Assembly: GCA_011390515.1 (NCBI GenBank)
Contig: JAABSJ010000001.1
Coordinates: 48,320-112,319 of the forward strand
Reading direction: 5' to 3'
From: Oscillatoria sp.
GTDB taxonomy: Bacteria > Cyanobacteriota > Cyanobacteriia > Cyanobacteriales > Laspinemataceae
DNA length: 64,000 nt
Shown here: in pieces, positions 50,287 through 60,165 of the stretch
Numbering within the stretch: position 1 is the first letter of the stretch
Layout of the letters: each line of letters opens with the position of its first letter
Position numbers and translations under genes: made by a program
Notes under the pieces: model-generated
Databases searched by the model: none
Told to the model about the DNA's origin: nothing
The model's input: only the letters and a program-made list of their open reading frames with translations

Positions 50287-51372
50287 GTGAAATTTGGTCA
50301 ATGGCTGGGGTTTGTTGCCATTCTGATTTCCCTTTATATTCTGTGGGAAATTCGGCAATTGTTGTTACTGTTATTTGTTGCGGTTGTTTTTGCTACTGCT
50401 TTAAATAGTATTGCCAAGCAGTTCCAGAAGCGATTACGTCTCAACCGCACGGTTGCTATTTTCATCACTCTCTCTTTGACGGTTTTGTTCAATGTGCTGT
50501 TTATTTGGCTGGTGGTTCCTCAGTTTCTGGAACAATCCCAACGGATGATTGAGCTATTACCGCAAGTGTTTCTAGCGTTGCGGGTTTGGCTGCGATCGCT
50601 GGAGACTCAGTTGCCCCTTTGGTTACCGCAACCCCCGAGTCTGGCTGAGTTGATTGTGCAGTTGCAGCCATTTGTTCTGCGATCGGTCACGAATTTTTTC
50701 GATTTCTTCTCTAATTCCTTTAGAATTGCCCTTCAATTTTTATTTGTGATTGTGCTGACTTTAATGCTGTTAGCCAATCCGTTGGAATATCGGCAGGCAT
50801 TTGTCCGGCTATTTCCCTCTTTTTATCGCCGTCGTACCCATGAAATTTTAGATGAATGTGAAATTGCTTTAGGAAACTGGTTGGCCGGAATTACGATTAA
50901 TTGTATTTTTATCGGGAGTTTAAGTGGAATCGGCCTCTGGATCTTAAAAGTGGATCTGGTTTTAGTTCATGCGTTGATGGCAGGGCTTTTTAATTTTATT
51001 CCCAATATTGGCCCAACCATGAGCGCGGTTTTTCCCTTGATGATTGCGTTATTAGATGCCCCTTGGAAAGCCTTGGCCGTGTTGATTTGGTATATCATCA
51101 TTCAACAGATTGAAAGTTATTGGCTGACCCCTACGGTGATGGCCAAACAAGTGTCTTTGTTACCGGCGGTGACCTTGGTAGCACAAATTTTCTTTGCCAG
51201 TATTTTTGGAGTGTTGGGATTATTGTTAGCTCTCCCGTTGACCGTAGTCGCTCAAATTTGGATTCAAGAGTTATATTTTAAGGATATTATGGATAAATGG
51301 AAAAAGAGACCTTCTAAATATGAATTGGAGGGGGGCGATCGCCAGGGTGAAAGGGCTACCGAATCCATATAA
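50287..51372 (+). CDS. AI-2E family transporter/permease
   Basis: LLLLFVAVVFATALNSIAKQFQKRLRLNRTVAIFITLS; NFIPNIGPTMSAVFPLMIALLDAPWKALAVLIWYIIIQQIESYWLTPTVMAKQVSLLPAV. Confidence 0.93.
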   Translation: MKFGQWLGFVAILISLYILWEIRQLLLLLFVAVVFATALNSIAKQFQKRLRLNRTVAIFITLSLTVLFNVLFIWLVVPQFLEQSQRMIELLPQVFLALRVWLRSLETQLPLWLPQPPSLAELIVQLQPFVLRSVTNFFDFFSNSFRIALQFLFVIVLTLMLLANPLEYRQAFVRLFPSFYRRRTHEILDECEIALGNWLAGITINCIFIGSLSGIGLWILKVDLVLVHALMAGLFNFIPNIGPTMSAVFPLMIALLDAPWKALAVLIWYIIIQQIESYWLTPTVMAKQVSLLPAVTLVAQIFFASIFGVLGLLLALPLTVVAQIWIQELYFKDIMDKWKKRPSKYELEGGDRQGERATESI

Positions 51373-51387
51373 AATCATCCAGAGTGA

Positions 51388-53181
51388 TTAACATAAGACC
51401 TCTTGCTTTGATTCGGTGATCGATCCCCCTTTCCCCCCCTTAGATCCCCCTCCCCTCCCCCTTGAGAAGGGGGAGGCCAGAGGAATATAGCGGTTCCCGG
51501 ACTGAGGAAATCGGGTAATCAGAACCGGGACTGGCGATCGTCGCACAATCCGATCAATTACGTTGCCAAAGAAATTTTCCCGATAGGTAGAGAATCCTTT
51601 CCACCCACAGATAATTAAGGTGGCATTGCGTTCCGAGGCGATGCGAACAATTCCCCCGGCGATCGCTGCATCAATTCGACCAATCGTTTCCACGGCTACC
51701 GTTGCCGCATGAGCAATGGTTTCTGCCGCTGCTAATAACTGGGTTTGTTGAATTCTTTGTTCGGGAAAAATCGTGCCATTTCTGTCCGAAAGAACGTGCA
51801 AGGGGAGCAAGGTTCCTTTGGAGTTTTTGGCCAACAAAATCGCCAAATTTAACAGATTATCTTCTGTACTGGGGTTGGCAACGGGAACTAAAACGCGATC
51901 GGTCAACCCTGCTGTTTCACGGGGGGTCGTTTTCTCCTCGGGTTTGACTCCTTTTCCCCATTTGGCAGTAATCCAGGGAGAAGCAATACAACTCACCAGA
52001 ATCATCGCAATAATCCCATTCACGGTGACTTCATCCACCAGTTCTATCTCATAAGCAACCGTCACAGCAGCTAAAGTGGAAGCGGCTTGAGCAACGGATA
52101 AACCAAATACGACCATTGTACTGGGAAAGGTCCAGCCAAATAGCTTCCCTGAACCCCATGCCGCTATATATTTAGCAATAAATTCAGCAGCAATCATGAC
52201 CCCGGCGACTAGGAGCGATCGCGGTTCACTAATCAGAATCATCGGGTCAATTAACATCCCCACAGACAGCAGAAAGAAGGGGACAAAGAGCGTATTTCCA
52301 ATAAACTGAATCCGATTCATTAACGGACTCAAAGCCGGAATCAGTTGAGTAATCGCCACCCCCGCTAAAAATGCTCCAATAATGGCCTCAATTTCAATCA
52401 GTTGCGCCACATAAGAAACCACCAGCAAGGTAGCCACAACAAAGGTAAATTCTGCCCCTTCATCATGACCAAATTTTCTAAAAAACCATCGCCCCAGTTT
52501 GGGAACTCCCCACAAGGTGGCAACGGTATAAATTGCCAAGGCAGGGATGAGAAACAGCCAAAATTCTAGGGTTAATTCACCCCCGTATGCTTTGACAACA
52601 ACGGCTAATACTAACAACGCCAGGACGTTCGTGATTAAGGTTCCGCCCAAGGTAGCCGTTACCGCTTGGGCGCGCATGATTCCCAGGCGGGTCAAAACGG
52701 GCAATGCCAGCAGGGTATGAGAGGCAAAACAAGAGGCAACAAGAATTGAGGCTAACCAACTATATCCTAGCAACAACATCGCCCCCGTTCCTAATACCAT
52801 CGGAATGGCAAAGGTAGACAACCCAAAAACAATGGCTTGATCAGCATTGAGTTTGAGGTCACCTAAACTGGTTTCTAACCCTGCCATAAACATTAAAAAT
52901 AGTAACCCCACTGTGCCTAATAGCACAATCGTTTCATCCCGGGCTAATAGTCCCAAACCGTAGGGTCCGATGACGACTCCAGCTAGAATTAAACCCACAA
53001 TTCCCGGCATTTTTAACCGCTCAAACACCAAAGGCGCGACGAGCATCATCGCCATAATAATCAAAAAAATGGCAACGGGGTCTTTAATGGGGCCGCTTAA
53101 AACTTGAGCCAAGGGAGTTTCTATCAACACCCTGGTGATTTCTCCCCCATTCGTTTCAATGAACAGCCAAAGGTTTGCCAT
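51388..53181 (-). CDS. Cation:proton antiporter (CPA2/Kef-type) with C-terminal universal-stress domain and repeat-derived tail
   Basis: LKMPGIVGLILAGVVIGPYGLGLL; multi-TM; USP-like VLVPVANPSTEDNLLNLA...NVIDRIVRRSPVPVLITRF. The last ~32 codons lie in repeat family 1/5 sequence. Confidence 0.92.
   Translation of the reverse strand: MANLWLFIETNGGEITRVLIETPLAQVLSGPIKDPVAIFLIIMAMMLVAPLVFERLKMPGIVGLILAGVVIGPYGLGLLARDETIVLLGTVGLLFLMFMAGLETSLGDLKLNADQAIVFGLSTFAIPMVLGTGAMLLLGYSWLASILVASCFASHTLLALPVLTRLGIMRAQAVTATLGGTLITNVLALLVLAVVVKAYGGELTLEFWLFLIPALAIYTVATLWGVPKLGRWFFRKFGHDEGAEFTFVVATLLVVSYVAQLIEIEAIIGAFLAGVAITQLIPALSPLMNRIQFIGNTLFVPFFLLSVGMLIDPMILISEPRSLLVAGVMIAAEFIAKYIAAWGSGKLFGWTFPSTMVVFGLSVAQAASTLAAVTVAYEIELVDEVTVNGIIAMILVSCIASPWITAKWGKGVKPEEKTTPRETAGLTDRVLVPVANPSTEDNLLNLAILLAKNSKGTLLPLHVLSDRNGTIFPEQRIQQTQLLAAAETIAHAATVAVETIGRIDAAIAGGIVRIASERNATLIICGWKGFSTYRENFFGNVIDRIVRRSPVPVLITRFPQSGNRYIPLASPFSRGRGGGSKGGKGGSITESKQEVLC
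51394..51508. repeat. Chimeric repeat: family-1 left half fused to family-5 terminus
   Basis: TAAGACCTCTTGC...GATCCCCCTCCCCTCCCCCTTGAGAAGGGGGAGGCCAGAGGAA then TATAGCGGTTCCCGGACTGAGG. Confidence 0.75.
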
Positions 53182-53317
53182 AAACGAACTCCGGGTAATC
53201 GTATTTGTAAAAAGGTGATTTTCTGTGTTTCAGTTTATAACATATTTTTTGTTTTTATGCTTTTGTGGAAAGTTGAGGGGCATTTTAAAAATCAGGATAA
53301 ATATTAAAAAAAAAATA

Positions 53318-53385
53318 TGGGAGCATCTCAATTTTGAAAAGAAACCTAACCCCCCAGCCCCCTTTTTAAAATTGAGATGCTCCCA
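53318..53385. repeat. Hairpin with 18-bp perfect arms
   Basis: TGGGAGCATCTCAATTTT ... AAAATTGAGATGCTCCCA. Confidence 0.9.
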
Positions 53386-53522
53386 TCGCCCCTGACTTCA
53401 CCCCTGATTGAGTCGAGCACTCCTAGCTGAAATTCCCAACTTAGACGAGCGATCGCCCCTAACTCCCAGCAGCTTTGTTAAACTGAAACCGAGGCTGTAC
53501 AAAGGGATGACTGAGTAGCAAC

Positions 53523-54326
53523 ATGAAGATTTCCGAGATCATTCAATGGTTTGAAGGCTGGGCAAACCCAGCATGGCAAGAAAAATGGGATAATTGTGGT
53601 TGGCAAATCGAACCGGGAATTTTACCCGAACCGGCGCGGGTGTTAGTCTGTTTAACTCCCACCTTAGCCGTCATGGAAGAAGCCGTCGCCCTCCAACAAA
53701 CCGATGAACCTGTTAATTTAATCTTTGCTCACCATCCCCTGATTTTTGGAGGAGTCAATTCCCTCTGTAGCGGTGAGGCAATTGGTGAGATGGCAAAACT
53801 TGCCTTTACCCATCGCATCGGCATTTACAGCGCTCACACCAACTTTGACCAAGTGAATCATGGGACTGCTGATGTCTTAGCACAATGGTTAAATCTTAAA
53901 CAAGTCAAGGCGGTTGTCCCTACCCAACCGGGACTCGGTTATGGAAGAATCGGACAACTAGAACCGGCACTTCCCCTCCAGGATTTGTTAACCCTAATTC
54001 AAGAAAAATTGCAGCCGCCAGAACTGATTGTTTCTCCGGCTGACCCCCAGAAGCGCATCCGCAGGGTAGCGGTTTTAGGCGGTTCGGGAGCGAGTTATAT
54101 CGATGCCGTGGTCGAAGCCGGTGCCGAGGCTTATCTCACCTCAGATTGCAAATTTCATCAATTCCAGGAAGCGCGCGATCGCGGCTTAGTCCTAATTGAC
54201 GCCGGTCATTATGCCACCGAACGCCCCGCCTGCGATCGGCTGGTGGAAAAATTAAGTAAAGCGGGAGTAGACTCGGTAAAATTGAGTACCCAAGATGAAG
54301 ATTTCCGCCAGTTTTTCCGGAGATAG
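53523..54326 (+). CDS. Nif3-like dinuclear metal center hexameric protein
   Basis: WDNCGWQIEP; VNLIFAHHPLIFGGV; IYSAHTNFDQVNHGTADVLAQWL; VAVLGGSGASYIDAVVEAGAEAYLTSDCKFHQ. Confidence 0.94.
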   Translation: MKISEIIQWFEGWANPAWQEKWDNCGWQIEPGILPEPARVLVCLTPTLAVMEEAVALQQTDEPVNLIFAHHPLIFGGVNSLCSGEAIGEMAKLAFTHRIGIYSAHTNFDQVNHGTADVLAQWLNLKQVKAVVPTQPGLGYGRIGQLEPALPLQDLLTLIQEKLQPPELIVSPADPQKRIRRVAVLGGSGASYIDAVVEAGAEAYLTSDCKFHQFQEARDRGLVLIDAGHYATERPACDRLVEKLSKAGVDSVKLSTQDEDFRQFFRR

Positions 54327-54490
54327 GTCCGGCAAACATCCCCTACTGAGTAGAGGAGTTTTCTAGAGAAATTAAGCCGTTGATGGGAGTTGACAAGTGT
54401 CAATATCAAAAAACCCGCTTGCTCTCAAAGAAATCATCTAGGGTTTCCCCTAGTGATTCGCGTAGAATTTGTCCATTATGAAAACGAGTT

Positions 54491-55378
54491 TTAACAATCA
54501 GATTTGGGATCAGAACCCTCATTTGAGTCTTTCCCACACCCCAGATCTGGGTTAGCGAATGGGTTAGCGAAGCGGTTGATTTCCTCCCATTCACTCTCAG
54601 AAAGAGGTTGAGGAATCAACTGCACCCCGAAACAACCCGAAGCAGACTCCACCAAGGAGGCGATCGCCCGTTCCCGGATCACCTCCAACGGCAAAGACAG
54701 CACCGACAACCCCGAATGCACCCGTCCTTCCGTTCCAAACACCTCAGAAAACAACTCCGGCGACGGATTTAACTGCATCGAACCCTGCTGCAAAAGAGCC
54801 CCATTACGCCGGAGTTGAGCACTGCCAATAAACTTCTCCCCCGATGGCAACACCAAATCCGCACCCGTTGCCGTCGCGAAACAATTCGCCGTCTGCCGGT
54901 ATCCCCGTCTTGCCTGACCATACCCCAACTCCACCCCCAAACTGCGCCAACCCGCGATTAAAAACTCACAAATCGCCTCATATCCCGGCACAGGAGAGCG
55001 TTTCGCCCCAATCCCCTCCCCCACATCCGGATCCGACATCACCACCATATAAGTCAAATCCCCGTGATGCAACACCGCCCGACCCCCAGTCGGACGCCGC
55101 ACCAACTCAATCGGCATCCCCTGCCACCTTAAATCCTCCCACCGTTGGGGCCAGCGCCGTTGATGGTAACCCAGAGAAATCGCCACCGGGTCCCAGGTAT
55201 AAAATCGCAACACCGGGGGATGATTCCCCGAGACATACTGGTCTAGTAACCATAAATCGATGGTCATCTGCATGGAACCGCTCACCTGAATCGGTGGAAT
55301 CAATCGCCAAAGGGGACTGTGCATCAGTAAAGAATTAAGAGTGCTTTGGATCGGGTAGGAGCCTGTAGACAACATCAA
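54491..55378 (-). CDS. Lipoate--protein ligase A family (biotin/lipoate A/B ligase)
   Basis: LRFYTWDPVAISLGYHQ; VRRPTGGRAVLHHGDLTYMVV; GEKFIGSAQLRRNGALLQQGSMQL. Confidence 0.9.
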   Translation of the reverse strand: MMLSTGSYPIQSTLNSLLMHSPLWRLIPPIQVSGSMQMTIDLWLLDQYVSGNHPPVLRFYTWDPVAISLGYHQRRWPQRWEDLRWQGMPIELVRRPTGGRAVLHHGDLTYMVVMSDPDVGEGIGAKRSPVPGYEAICEFLIAGWRSLGVELGYGQARRGYRQTANCFATATGADLVLPSGEKFIGSAQLRRNGALLQQGSMQLNPSPELFSEVFGTEGRVHSGLSVLSLPLEVIRERAIASLVESASGCFGVQLIPQPLSESEWEEINRFANPFANPDLGCGKDSNEGSDPKSDC

Positions 55379-55567
55379 GGTCGTTACATATCTTACCTCC
55401 CTTTAACCCACTCATTCCTGGGGGAAGGTTAACGGCTTTTGCTGTTGACTCGAACAACTCCCAGAAACCTGTTAAATCCATGCTTGAACAGGGGAAGGAA
55501 TATTTGCTAGACTGAATTAACCAAAGAGCAAAAATTATCCTATAAAAATGGCGGAGGAACTAACCCC

Positions 55568-55792
55568 ATGAACTTAGAACAGGCCGTTTTAGAAAAGTTG
55601 CGGACATTAACCCCTGACAAGCAGCAAGAAGTCTTAGATTTTGCGGAATTTCTTCACCAAAAGAACCCGCATAAACGACCGTTGAAGAGTGTCAAAGGAT
55701 TGTGGGCTGATTTAAAAGTTGATATTACGGAAGAAGACATTGCCCAAGCCCGAAAAGAAATGTGGGGAAATTTTCCCCGGGAGGATATTTAA
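55568..55792 (+). CDS. DUF2281/VapB-like antitoxin
   Basis: MNLEQAVLEKLRTLTPDKQQEVLDFAEFLHQK; overlaps the PIN-domain ORF by 1 nt. Confidence 0.78.
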   Translation: MNLEQAVLEKLRTLTPDKQQEVLDFAEFLHQKNPHKRPLKSVKGLWADLKVDITEEDIAQARKEMWGNFPREDI

Positions 55793-56196
55793 TGACCGCC
55801 GTTGTAGCTGACACTCATACAATTATTTGGTATTTGCGTGAAAATGCCCTATTATCCGCATCAGCCCTAAATGCTTTGGATAATGCATTAGACCGAGAAT
55901 CTCCAATTTATGTGTCAGCAATTTCCATAGTAGAAGTAAGCTATCTAGTAGAAAGGTATCGATTACCCGAAGAGGCATTTGGGCAATTGATTAATGCTCT
56001 ATCGGATGCTGGAACGGGTTTAGCAGTAGCTTCACTGGATTTAATTACGGCACAAACTTTACGACAGATTCCCCGAGATGTAGTGCCAGATATGCCAGAC
56101 CGGATTATTGCGGCGACTGCTTTATCTTTAAATCTTCCCTTAGTCACCCGTGACCGAAAAATTCAGGCATTAAGGACGATTCAGACGATTTGGTAA
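55792..56196 (+). CDS. PIN-domain (VapC-like) toxin
   Basis: VVADTHTIIWYL; VSAISIVEVSYLVER; DMPDRIIAATALSLNLPLVTRDRKIQAL. Confidence 0.88.
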   Translation: MTAVVADTHTIIWYLRENALLSASALNALDNALDRESPIYVSAISIVEVSYLVERYRLPEEAFGQLINALSDAGTGLAVASLDLITAQTLRQIPRDVVPDMPDRIIAATALSLNLPLVTRDRKIQALRTIQTIW

Positions 56197-56209
56197 TTCC
56201 TACAATCGA

Positions 56210-56352
56210 TGGTCATTGGTCCTTGGTCATTGGTCCTTGGTCCTTGGTTCTTGGGCCTTGGGCCTTGGGCCTTGGTCCTTAGTATTCAAAAATCCAAATG
56301 ACAAATGACCAATGACCAATGACAAATAACAAATGACCAATGACCAATGACC
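56210..56352. repeat. Heptamer (TTGGTCA/TTGGTCC)n repeats in inverted arrangement
   Basis: GGTCATTGGTCCTTGGTCATTGGTCC... then ...AATGACCAATGACCAATGACAAATAACAAATGACC. Confidence 0.9.
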
Positions 56353-56360
56353 CTCTACAC

Positions 56361-56837
56361 CTATTGTCCGTATTCCGCCAGCAGTTTTTCATCATTTTCA
56401 TCAGCGATCGCCGCTACGATGGTGACGCATCGCGAAATTTCGCTGGGATTGAGGTCCATGACGGTGCGACTACAGAGGACCGTCACTCGGTCGTCCACAA
56501 TGCCAAAGTGGGCTTCATAAGTGGTTAACCAGTTCATTTCCAATAACTTCCGCATTAACTCCGGTTCATTCTTGGCGGGGAGTTGGAGGACGAAGGACCA
56601 AACCGTTAAAGTATCCTCATCACTGGTCCCGGACAGTTGCACGAACACCTCAACGGTACCGTATTTGAATTTCCAAAGATGACCCGATTCGTTGAGCGCG
56701 AACATCACCTTTTGGTCCTGAGCCAAACTGCCAATGACGGTTTCAAGTTCCTCTACGAGGTTAGTCTCTGAAGGCTCCTCTAATAACTCTTCCGTAGAAG
56801 GGATGGGAGTGCATTCGGTTTCTAAGTCTGTTGTCAT
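56361..56837 (-). CDS. YbjN domain-containing protein
   Basis: TNLVEELETVIGSLAQDQKVMFALNESGHLWKFKYGTVEVFVQLSG...LPAKNEPELMRKLLEMNWLTTYEAHFGIVDDRVTVLCSR. Confidence 0.75.
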   Translation of the reverse strand: MTTDLETECTPIPSTEELLEEPSETNLVEELETVIGSLAQDQKVMFALNESGHLWKFKYGTVEVFVQLSGTSDEDTLTVWSFVLQLPAKNEPELMRKLLEMNWLTTYEAHFGIVDDRVTVLCSRTVMDLNPSEISRCVTIVAAIADENDEKLLAEYGQ

Positions 56838-57040
56838 GATCAGGTTCCTACTGGTGCATCGTTGGGTTTTTCTTAGACCTTGTATAGCGTATCCATGCCG
56901 TTTCTGTCTACTCTCCAAGGACTGATAGATTGCGGTGGCATTGATAATTCTGAGCTAAGGATGACTGAGGGTGGCGGCTGATTGGATGGGGGCGATCGCC
57001 TCAGCCATAAAAGGCGATCGCCCAGTTCAAGTCGCCCCAC

Positions 57041-58108
57041 CTATTCACTCAAGTGAGGTTTTCGGGCGGTCCAATATTTACTCATGAAATGGGTTTCCGT
57101 TTGAATATCCGTAAACCCGGCTGTTTCTAACCGATGGACTAAATCATCCTGGATATAATTGCGGTAATAGGGTTCATGAAACATCTGAGGAAAGTTCTCC
57201 ATAACCTCTTTAAATTCAGGAGAATCACTGACTTGAATGGAATCACAAAGGGTCAAACTTCCCCCCGGTTGCAGCACTCGAAAACATTCATTAATCACTG
57301 TTTGTCGAGCGTGGGCCGGAAGTTCATGAAACAGGAAAACGCTGGTTACACCATGAAAATAACTATCTCGATAGGGTATTTCCTCTGCATTTGCCTGAGA
57401 GAGTTGGGGTAATTCCCCGGGAATTTGAGACAGGATTTTATTCGCTTTTCGCAAATAAGCCGGGGATAAATCGATGCCAAAAAGAGCAGCTTTTGGGAGC
57501 ATTCCTCGGAGGAATTTTAGGGTGCGTCCGGTGCCACAGGCCACATCTAAAATGCGGAGTTGATTTTGAGGAATGGCAGGCGACGTATTGAGCGATCGCT
57601 TTAAAGGGGCCAAAATTCTCCGACGCATGGCATCGGCAGACCCATTAAATAACAGTTCCACCTGTAAATCATATAAGTTCGCCGAATTTTCACTTAAGTA
57701 TCCATCGGTTTGGTGATGGAAGTTTTGCAGGTAGTAGGCCGGATAGCTGCTGGTATCGATGTCTGAGGGAAATTCCTGATGCTTGTTTTGTTGCGATCGC
57801 ATCCAGACCTGGGGCAAGTCTAAACAGAGCAATGGATACTGGCGCAAAAAATCTTCCCAGGGATGATCAAACAGCAGGTCCGTGGGATAGATACCCCGTT
57901 CTGCATCATTCCAGTCCGTTTCGATTAGGCGATCGAGTCGTTCCCGAATCAGCATTAATAGCTTGGGGGAGATGGGATTCGTCCTAGATTCGCGGGGGGG
58001 TGCGAAGGTTTTGAGTAACTGGGTGCTGATAGATTTATGAGCCAGACTAAAATAGGTTTTGCTGTTTTGAACCGTTTGGTAGGCTACTTTAGTGAGATAA
58101 TCCGTCAT
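57041..58108 (-). CDS. Class I SAM-dependent methyltransferase
   Basis: LRILDVACGTGRTLKFLRGMLPKAALFGIDLSPAYLRKA...VTSVFLFHELP...ECFRVLQPGGSLTLCDSI. Confidence 0.9.
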   Translation of the reverse strand: MTDYLTKVAYQTVQNSKTYFSLAHKSISTQLLKTFAPPRESRTNPISPKLLMLIRERLDRLIETDWNDAERGIYPTDLLFDHPWEDFLRQYPLLCLDLPQVWMRSQQNKHQEFPSDIDTSSYPAYYLQNFHHQTDGYLSENSANLYDLQVELLFNGSADAMRRRILAPLKRSLNTSPAIPQNQLRILDVACGTGRTLKFLRGMLPKAALFGIDLSPAYLRKANKILSQIPGELPQLSQANAEEIPYRDSYFHGVTSVFLFHELPAHARQTVINECFRVLQPGGSLTLCDSIQVSDSPEFKEVMENFPQMFHEPYYRNYIQDDLVHRLETAGFTDIQTETHFMSKYWTARKPHLSE

Positions 58109-58198
58109 GGTAGGGGTGAATCAATGCGATCGATGATGTTGTTATATAAATAATTGTAACGAAAACCCCAGTCAACCCGCTTGTTTTCCGTGAATTCA

Positions 58199-58236
58199 CG
58201 AAAAAGGGCCACCCGCTTAGGGTGGCCCTTTTTTAA
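58199..58236 (-). terminator. Rho-independent terminator, probably of glnA
   Basis: AAAAAGGGCCACCC-GCTTA-GGGTGGCCCTTTTTT. Confidence 0.8.
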
Positions 58237-58237
58237 T

Positions 58238-58318
58238 TAGACCTCTTGCAAAATTCCGGATTGATCCCCCCAACCCCCCTTAAGAAGGGGGGCTTTTTAG
58301 AATTTTGCAAGAGGTCTA
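58238..58318. mobile_element. MITE-like element, family 1 (short form, 81 bp)
   Basis: TAGACCTCTTGCAAAATTC ... GAATTTTGCAAGAGGTCTA; internal CCCCCCTTAAGAAGGGGGG. Confidence 0.88.
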
Positions 58319-58349
58319 TTAATTCGCCAAGGGGATGTAACCCAAGGGA

Positions 58350-59771
58350 TTAACAATCGTAGTAGAGTGCAAACTCATAGGGGTGAGGACGCAGACGCAT
58401 CGGGTTCACTTCATTATCGAGTTTGTACTCAATCCAGCTAGTGATGAAATCTTCCGTAAACACACCGCCTGCCGTCAGGAACTCGTGATCTGCTTCCAGG
58501 GCCTTGAGGGCATCCAGCAGAGAGCCAGGAGTAGAGGGGACCTTCGCCAACTCTTCAGGGCTCAAGTCATAGATATCCACATCCAAAGGATCACCGGGAT
58601 CAATTTGATTCTTAATCCCATCAATGCCAGCGCAGAGCATCGCCGCAAACGCCAAGTAAGGATTACAGGTGGCATCAGGACAACGGAACTCCATGCGTTT
58701 CGCCTTCGGATTCGGTCCAGAAAGGGGAATCCGGATCGAGGCGGAACGGTTACCTTGGGAATAAGCCAAGTTCACTGGGGCTTCAAAACCAGGAACCAAC
58801 CGCTTATAAGAGTTGGTGGTGGGGTTAGTAATCGCTAACAAAGCTGGTGCGTGTTTGAGCAAACCGCCAATGTAATATAGGGCACTCTTGCTCAAAGAAG
58901 CATACTCATTCCCGGCGAAGGTGGGTTGACCATCTTTCCAGATGGACTGGTGGGTGTGCATCCCGGAGCCATTATCGTTAAATAAAGGCTTTGGCATAAA
59001 CGTCACCGTCTTGCCATATTTCTTGGCAACGTTTTTGATGACATACTTGTAGGTCATCAAATAGTCAGCCGCTTGCACCAAGGGAGCAAAGCGAATCCCC
59101 AGTTCATTTTGTCCGCCGGTGGCGACTTCATGGTGATGCTTTTCAATGGGGACACCGCAATCGGCCATCGTCAGCAGCATTTCGGTCCGCATATCTTGGA
59201 GGGTATCCGTTGGCGCAACGGGGAAATACCCTTGTTTGTAGCCCGGTTTATAGCCGAGGTTCCCACCAGCTTCTTCCTTACCAGAGTTCCAGCGTCCTTC
59301 TACAGAATCGACATAGTAATAGCCGGTGTTTTCAGTTTGATCGAAGCGAACATCATCAAACACAAAGAATTCAGCTTCTGGGCCGACGAAAGCCATATCG
59401 CCCAAACCTGTTGCAATCAGATAGTCCAAGGATTTTTGAGCGATGGTGCGGGGGTCGCGGCTGTACCATTCGCCGGTGCGGGGTTCCTTGATGCTGCAAA
59501 TCATGCTGAGAGTTTTCTCAGCCATGAAAGGGTCCATCCAGGCCGTTGTGGGGTCGGGGACCATTGACATATCCGATTCATTGATGGCTTTCCAACCCCG
59601 GATGCTGGAACCATCGAAGGCGACGCCTTCATCGAAGGCACTTTCGTCAATCAAGTCACGATAGAAGGAGCAGTGCTGCCAGATTCCTGGCGTATCGATG
59701 AACTTGAGATCGATGATCTTGATGTCTTGCTCGCGGATATAATTTAAAACTTCTTGTGGAGTCTGAAACAT
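58350..59771 (-). CDS. glnA: Glutamine synthetase type I
   Basis: [96 protein letters not shown]. Confidence 0.98.
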   Translation of the reverse strand: MFQTPQEVLNYIREQDIKIIDLKFIDTPGIWQHCSFYRDLIDESAFDEGVAFDGSSIRGWKAINESDMSMVPDPTTAWMDPFMAEKTLSMICSIKEPRTGEWYSRDPRTIAQKSLDYLIATGLGDMAFVGPEAEFFVFDDVRFDQTENTGYYYVDSVEGRWNSGKEEAGGNLGYKPGYKQGYFPVAPTDTLQDMRTEMLLTMADCGVPIEKHHHEVATGGQNELGIRFAPLVQAADYLMTYKYVIKNVAKKYGKTVTFMPKPLFNDNGSGMHTHQSIWKDGQPTFAGNEYASLSKSALYYIGGLLKHAPALLAITNPTTNSYKRLVPGFEAPVNLAYSQGNRSASIRIPLSGPNPKAKRMEFRCPDATCNPYLAFAAMLCAGIDGIKNQIDPGDPLDVDIYDLSPEELAKVPSTPGSLLDALKALEADHEFLTAGGVFTEDFITSWIEYKLDNEVNPMRLRPHPYEFALYYDC

Positions 59772-60165
59772 TAATATCTCCTCTGTTCTAGGTTAGTGTC
59801 AATCGACTTCAGGGAACGAGCGTGCTTACAGGGGGCAGGATGTCAAAGCGGTTTGGGTACGAACCTAGATCTAGCCGGATCTGTTTCCGGGTCAGGTTTA
59901 GTGGGAAGAGAGGCATTCGGGGTGCGCCCGCGAACTTCGAGGATTCAGATCTATCGGTCTATTTCGATGGCAAAGTCGGTGCCGATCGCCAGGAACAATG
60001 CAGGGTCCATACATTGCAAAATTCCCCTTTGTCGCTTGATTTGATAGCGCATCTGCTCCCTTGTTTTATGGCGTAGGCGATCGCGGATTAGCACGGTGCA
60101 GATCCGCCGGTGTGCAGCACCATCGCTCGTCAGGCTCCAAGATTCAGTTGCGTTATCCCTGAATC

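Noticed and set aside
59772-60160. Glutamine riboswitch in the glnA leader
   Set aside because: I could not find the expected conserved core by eye; left as a check rather than a call.
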